Program-made: the position numbers and the translations under genes
Notes under the pieces: model-generated
Databases searched by the model: none
What the model saw: only the letters and a program-made list of their open reading frames with translations
Told to the model about the DNA's origin: nothing
Assembly (NCBI RefSeq): GCF_001598375.1
Contig: NZ_BCYV01000019.1
Coordinates: forward strand, 1-64,000
DNA length: 64,000 nucleotides
Direction of reading: 5' to 3'
Source of the DNA: Novosphingobium capsulatum NBRC 12533
GTDB taxonomy: Bacteria > Pseudomonadota > Alphaproteobacteria > Sphingomonadales > Sphingomonadaceae
Shown here: one piece after another, positions 61,182 through 64,000 of the stretch
How the letters are laid out: each line of letters begins with the position of its first letter
Position numbering within the stretch: the first letter of the stretch is position 1

Positions 61182-62626
61182 GCGCGCGGCAAGTCCTTTC
61201 AGCGGCCGCCTGCGTGCTGGCAAGCGGGTGTGCCGTGGGGCCCGATTTCCACGCTCCCGCGCCGCCTGTGCAAACCGCCTATGCCCCCGCCACGCCCACG
61301 GCGATCACTGCGCCTGGAGGCGTCGCTGGCGGCACGCAGGTGCTGTCATCGGGCGAGGTGGCGGGCGAATGGTGGCACGCCTTCGGCTCCCCCGCGCTCG
61401 ATGCGCTGATCGACCGGGCGCTGGCGGCCAATACGGATCTCGCCGCCACTCGCGCCGGGCTGAAGCAGGCGCGCGAGCTGTGGCTGGCGCAGCGCGGGGT
61501 GCTGTTTCCCACGGTCGATGCCGGGGCCACCACCAACCGCGTCAAGGGATCGCAATACCTTGCCCCGGTGCCCAACAACTCAAGCTTCACCTACAGTCTT
61601 CAGACCGCGCAGGTGAATGTCGGCTACACGCTCGATCTGTTCGGCGGCAACCGCCGCAGCGTGGAACAGGCCCGCGCCCAATATGATGCCCAGGCCTATC
61701 AGGCGCAGGCCGCGCGGATCACTCTGATCAACACCGTGGCGGCCACCGCGTTTCAGCGCGCCGCCCTGCAGGAACAGGTCGATCGGCAGCGCCAGGTGAT
61801 CGCCCTGCAACAGGAACTGCTGGCGATCACCCGCCACCAGCTGGCCGTGGGCCAGGCCGCCGGCGTCGACCTGATGGCGCAAGAGGCGCAGCTGGCACAG
61901 GCACAGGGCGCGCTGCCGCCGCTCGAACATGCCCTGGCGCAAAGCCATGACCTGCTCGCCTATCTCACCGGACAGGGCGCGGCCGATGGCTCCCTTCCGC
62001 CGTTGGCTCTGGCGCAGGTAACGCTGCCGCGCGACCTGCCGCTCAGCCTGCCGGCGCAGCTCGTGCGCAACCGGCCCGATATCCGCGCGGCCGAAGCCAA
62101 CCTGCACGCCGCCAGCGCCGGGGTGGGCATCGCGACCGCCAATCGCCTGCCGCAGATCACCATCGGCGCCAGCGCGGGCCGCAATTCCGGGGGCTGGTCC
62201 AGCCTGCTGTCGGCGGCCAATGCGTTCTGGTCGGCCGGGGCAGGCCTGACCCAGCCGATCTTTGCCGGCGGCGCCCTGCTGCACCGGCAGCGCGCGGCAC
62301 GCGCCGCCTATGACCAGGCCGACGCGCAATACCGCTCCACCGTGCTCGCCGCCTTTCAGAACGTCGCCGATACGCTAGCCGCGCTTGCAGCCGATGCCGC
62401 CGGCCTGGCCGCCGCGCAAGATACGCGCGAGGCGGCACGTGACACCCTGGAAGCAACCGCACGCCAGGCCCGCGATGGCGCCGTGGCGCCCACGGCCGAA
62501 CTGCAGGCCCGCATCGCCCTGCTTCAGGCCGACCAGGCCCTGGCCCAGGCGCAGGCCGCGCGGCTGAGCGATACCGCCGCCTTCTATGAGGCGCTGGGCG
62601 GCGGGTGGCATTCTCCGGCCGGCTGA
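61178..62626 (+). CDS. RND outer-membrane factor, CzcC/NodT-like lipoprotein
   Basis: A 482-residue TolC-type channel lipoprotein. The lipobox is LASGC near residue 18, followed by AVGPDFHAP, the usual NodT-family start. Two repeated halves contain the QAR-rich hairpins (LDRALAANTDLAATRAGLKQ and the FAGGALL segment). It completes the tripartite efflux system with the adaptor and pump genes upstream, overlapping the pump by four bases. Confidence 0.9.
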   Translation: MSARQVLSAAACVLASGCAVGPDFHAPAPPVQTAYAPATPTAITAPGGVAGGTQVLSSGEVAGEWWHAFGSPALDALIDRALAANTDLAATRAGLKQARELWLAQRGVLFPTVDAGATTNRVKGSQYLAPVPNNSSFTYSLQTAQVNVGYTLDLFGGNRRSVEQARAQYDAQAYQAQAARITLINTVAATAFQRAALQEQVDRQRQVIALQQELLAITRHQLAVGQAAGVDLMAQEAQLAQAQGALPPLEHALAQSHDLLAYLTGQGAADGSLPPLALAQVTLPRDLPLSLPAQLVRNRPDIRAAEANLHAASAGVGIATANRLPQITIGASAGRNSGGWSSLLSAANAFWSAGAGLTQPIFAGGALLHRQRAARAAYDQADAQYRSTVLAAFQNVADTLAALAADAAGLAAAQDTREAARDTLEATARQARDGAVAPTAELQARIALLQADQALAQAQAARLSDTAAFYEALGGGWHSPAG

Positions 62627-62640
62627 TCTAGGTGCCGGTC

Positions 62641-63396
62641 ATGTCCGTTGCATCACACAACCTGCCCGATCCGGCCTCGATCGCCGCGCTGTTCGATGTC
62701 GATCTGGTCGGCCTGATCACCAGCCTGATCTGCCTGTCGACCGCGTTCGTGCTGGGCACGCTGATCGGGCTGGAGAGGCAATGGCGCCAGCGCACCGCCG
62801 GGCTGCGCACCAATGTGCTGGTGGCGGTGGGCGCGGCCGCGTTCACCGATCTTGGCCTGCGGGTTGCCGGGGTGGATGGCGGGGTGCGGGTCATTTCCTA
62901 TGTCGTATCGGGCATCGGCTTTCTCGGCGCCGGCGTGATCATGAAGGAAGGCACGCAAGTGCGCGGGCTGAACACGGCGGCCACGCTCTGGGCGAGTGCG
63001 GCGGTGGGCAGCTTTGCCGGGGCGCGCAAACCAGCGGAAGCCGTGCTGGTTGCCGTGTTCGTGCTGGCCGGCAACACGCTGCTGCGCCCGCTGGTCGATG
63101 CCGTCAACCGCCGCCCGCTGACGCCGGGCGAGACCGAGGCGCTCTATCGCGTGCACGTGGTCTGCGCGGCGGAAAACGTCGCCACCGCGCGCGATCTGCT
63201 GTTCGAGGAACTCGACATGCACCACTATCCGATCCGCGAGATCGAGACGCTGACCGATGGCGACACCCAGGTCGAACTTGGCGCGATCCTGGTGCCGACC
63301 ACCGCTAACCCGGCCGATCTCGATGCGATCACGGCCCACATTGGCCGCCACGCTGCCATTACCAGCGCCACGTGGACGGTCAGCACCACGCATTGA
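62641..63396 (+). CDS. MgtC/SapB family membrane protein
   Basis: A 251-residue protein. The first 140 residues carry four to five helices with the MgtC/SapB core (GTLIGLERQWRQRTAGLRTN, then GIGFLGAGVIMKEG and GLNTAATLWASAAVG). A soluble C-terminal ACT-like domain follows (ALYRVHVVCAAENVATARDL). Family members affect magnesium homeostasis or intracellular survival; most are uncharacterised. ATG 62641 has AGGTG six bases upstream. It is 14 bases after the efflux operon and may be co-transcribed. Confidence 0.87.
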   Translation: MSVASHNLPDPASIAALFDVDLVGLITSLICLSTAFVLGTLIGLERQWRQRTAGLRTNVLVAVGAAAFTDLGLRVAGVDGGVRVISYVVSGIGFLGAGVIMKEGTQVRGLNTAATLWASAAVGSFAGARKPAEAVLVAVFVLAGNTLLRPLVDAVNRRPLTPGETEALYRVHVVCAAENVATARDLLFEELDMHHYPIREIETLTDGDTQVELGAILVPTTANPADLDAITAHIGRHAAITSATWTVSTTH

Positions 63397-63500
63397 TCGG
63401 GCGCCGGCAGGCATTGCGGTTACCGGCGCGTGGCATATATGGTCGCGCCCGGCCGGAACAGGAATTGCCCCCATCGCCGCGGCTGCTGGAGTAAGCGGGA

Positions 63501-64000
63501 ATGAGCCTTGTCGTGCGCACGCTGGCCGATCGGATTTTCGATCTCGTGCGCGAGAAAGTGGTGTCGGGCGAGTTGGCGCAGGACCAGCCGATCCGGCAGG
63601 ATGCGCTGGCCGCCGAATTTGGCGTGAGCAAGATCCCGCTGCGCGAGGCGCTGGCCCGGCTGGAGCAGGAGAACCTGCTGGTTTCCCATGCCAACCGTGG
63701 CTACTTCGTCCGCGCGATGAGCGCTGACGAGGCCGAGGAAATCTATGCCCTGCGCCTAGCGATCGAACCGGCGGCGGTTGGCCTGGCGGCACTGGCCGCC
63801 ACCGACGCCGAACGCGCCGCCGCCACCGCCGCGATGGACGCGCTGGACAAGGCCGCTGCCGGCCAAGCCGAGCAGGTGGCCATGCGCAACCGCGAGTTCC
63901 ACGTTGCGCTGGCCCGGCCCTGCCGCCGCGTGCTGACCGTGCAACTGATCGAGCGGCTGCAGTTCCTGTCGGAACGCTATACCGTGGCTCACCTCGCCCC
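63501..64000 (+). CDS. GntR family regulator with FCD domain, partial at window end
   Basis: Runs off the right edge; 166 codons are visible. The winged helix (about 1-70) includes IFDLVREKVVSGELAQDQPI and GVSKIPLREALARLEQENLL, with YFVRAMSADEAEEIYALRLA leading into an FCD ligand domain. FadR/GntR-FCD regulators respond to small carboxylic acids and often control nearby catabolic genes. ATG 63501 is preceded by GGAGTAAGCGGGA. Target genes lie outside the window. Confidence 0.85.
   Translation, partial: MSLVVRTLADRIFDLVREKVVSGELAQDQPIRQDALAAEFGVSKIPLREALARLEQENLLVSHANRGYFVRAMSADEAEEIYALRLAIEPAAVGLAALAATDAERAAATAAMDALDKAAAGQAEQVAMRNREFHVALARPCRRVLTVQLIERLQFLSERYTVAHLA

Noticed and set aside
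57975..61223. 1082-codon open frame on the minus strand opposite the RND pump
   Set aside because: It mirrors the pump gene exactly, has no ribosome site, and its product is dominated by His, Asp, Arg and Gln. The plus strand encodes a complete pump.
1..64000. CRISPR arrays, rRNA genes, prophage genes
   Set aside because: No regularly spaced repeats, no rRNA-like stretches and no phage structural or lysis genes were seen.

Overview
The window is high-GC DNA with the gene content of an alphaproteobacterium of the Sphingomonadales, most like Novosphingobium or a relative. This is inferred from the gene mix, not from a database search: two TonB-dependent receptors with peptide or amino-acid catabolic genes, a sigF-nrsF-bufferin locus, and DUF983, DUF3297 and TorF-type porin genes. 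Coding density is high and most operons are tightly packed, with ATGA or GTGA overlaps.

Layout. (1) 1-2600: a metal-stress locus. An ECF sigma factor (sigF) and its membrane anti-sigma factor (nrsF) sit between two small cysteine-rich bufferin genes, with a DoxX gene on the right. Three copies of GTAACC-N16-CGAA stand in front of exactly the three transcription units expected to belong to SigF. (2) 2600-8430: an accessory stretch with looser spacing and different codon use. It has a frameshifted small gene, a helix-turn-helix protein, a secreted protein, an amino-acid permease, a diheme lipoprotein cytochrome c and an IS3-family transposase remnant. (3) 8430-27150: a DUF1311 protein, then a dense cluster that looks like a complete peptide uptake and degradation system. 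It holds a TonB receptor, two exported M61-like metallopeptidases, three exported S10-type serine carboxypeptidases, an exported amidohydrolase, an APC permease, a cytoplasmic aminotransferase, an ornithine-cyclodeaminase-family enzyme, a Tat-exported PLP enzyme and a divergent Lrp/AsnC regulator.

(4) 27200-29480: a TetR-AHSA1-VOC-GST operon with a perfect 22-bp palindromic operator. (5) 29500-36180: a large flotillin/SPFH protein, a small membrane protein and a DUF3857-transglutaminase-TPR protein. (6) 36360-43720: rRNA pseudouridine synthase and ribosomal oxygenase genes, then a probable methionine or S-methylmethionine acquisition locus (XRE-cupin regulator, homocysteine S-methyltransferase, TonB receptor, divergent APC permease). 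(7) 43800-50850: pirin, a TorF-like porin, then a SulP transporter with a beta-carbonic anhydrase behind an OmpR-type two-component system. (8) 51000-54500: DUF983, der, a CHAP amidase, DUF3297 and tRNA-Val(CAC). (9) 54700-62630: a response regulator, histidine kinase and a CzcB/CzcA/CzcC-like heavy-metal efflux system, followed by MgtC/SapB and a GntR regulator that runs off the right end.

The most interesting systems are the SigF-bufferin regulon, which is closed by visible promoter motifs, and the 18-kb peptide-catabolism cluster, whose natural substrate I cannot name.
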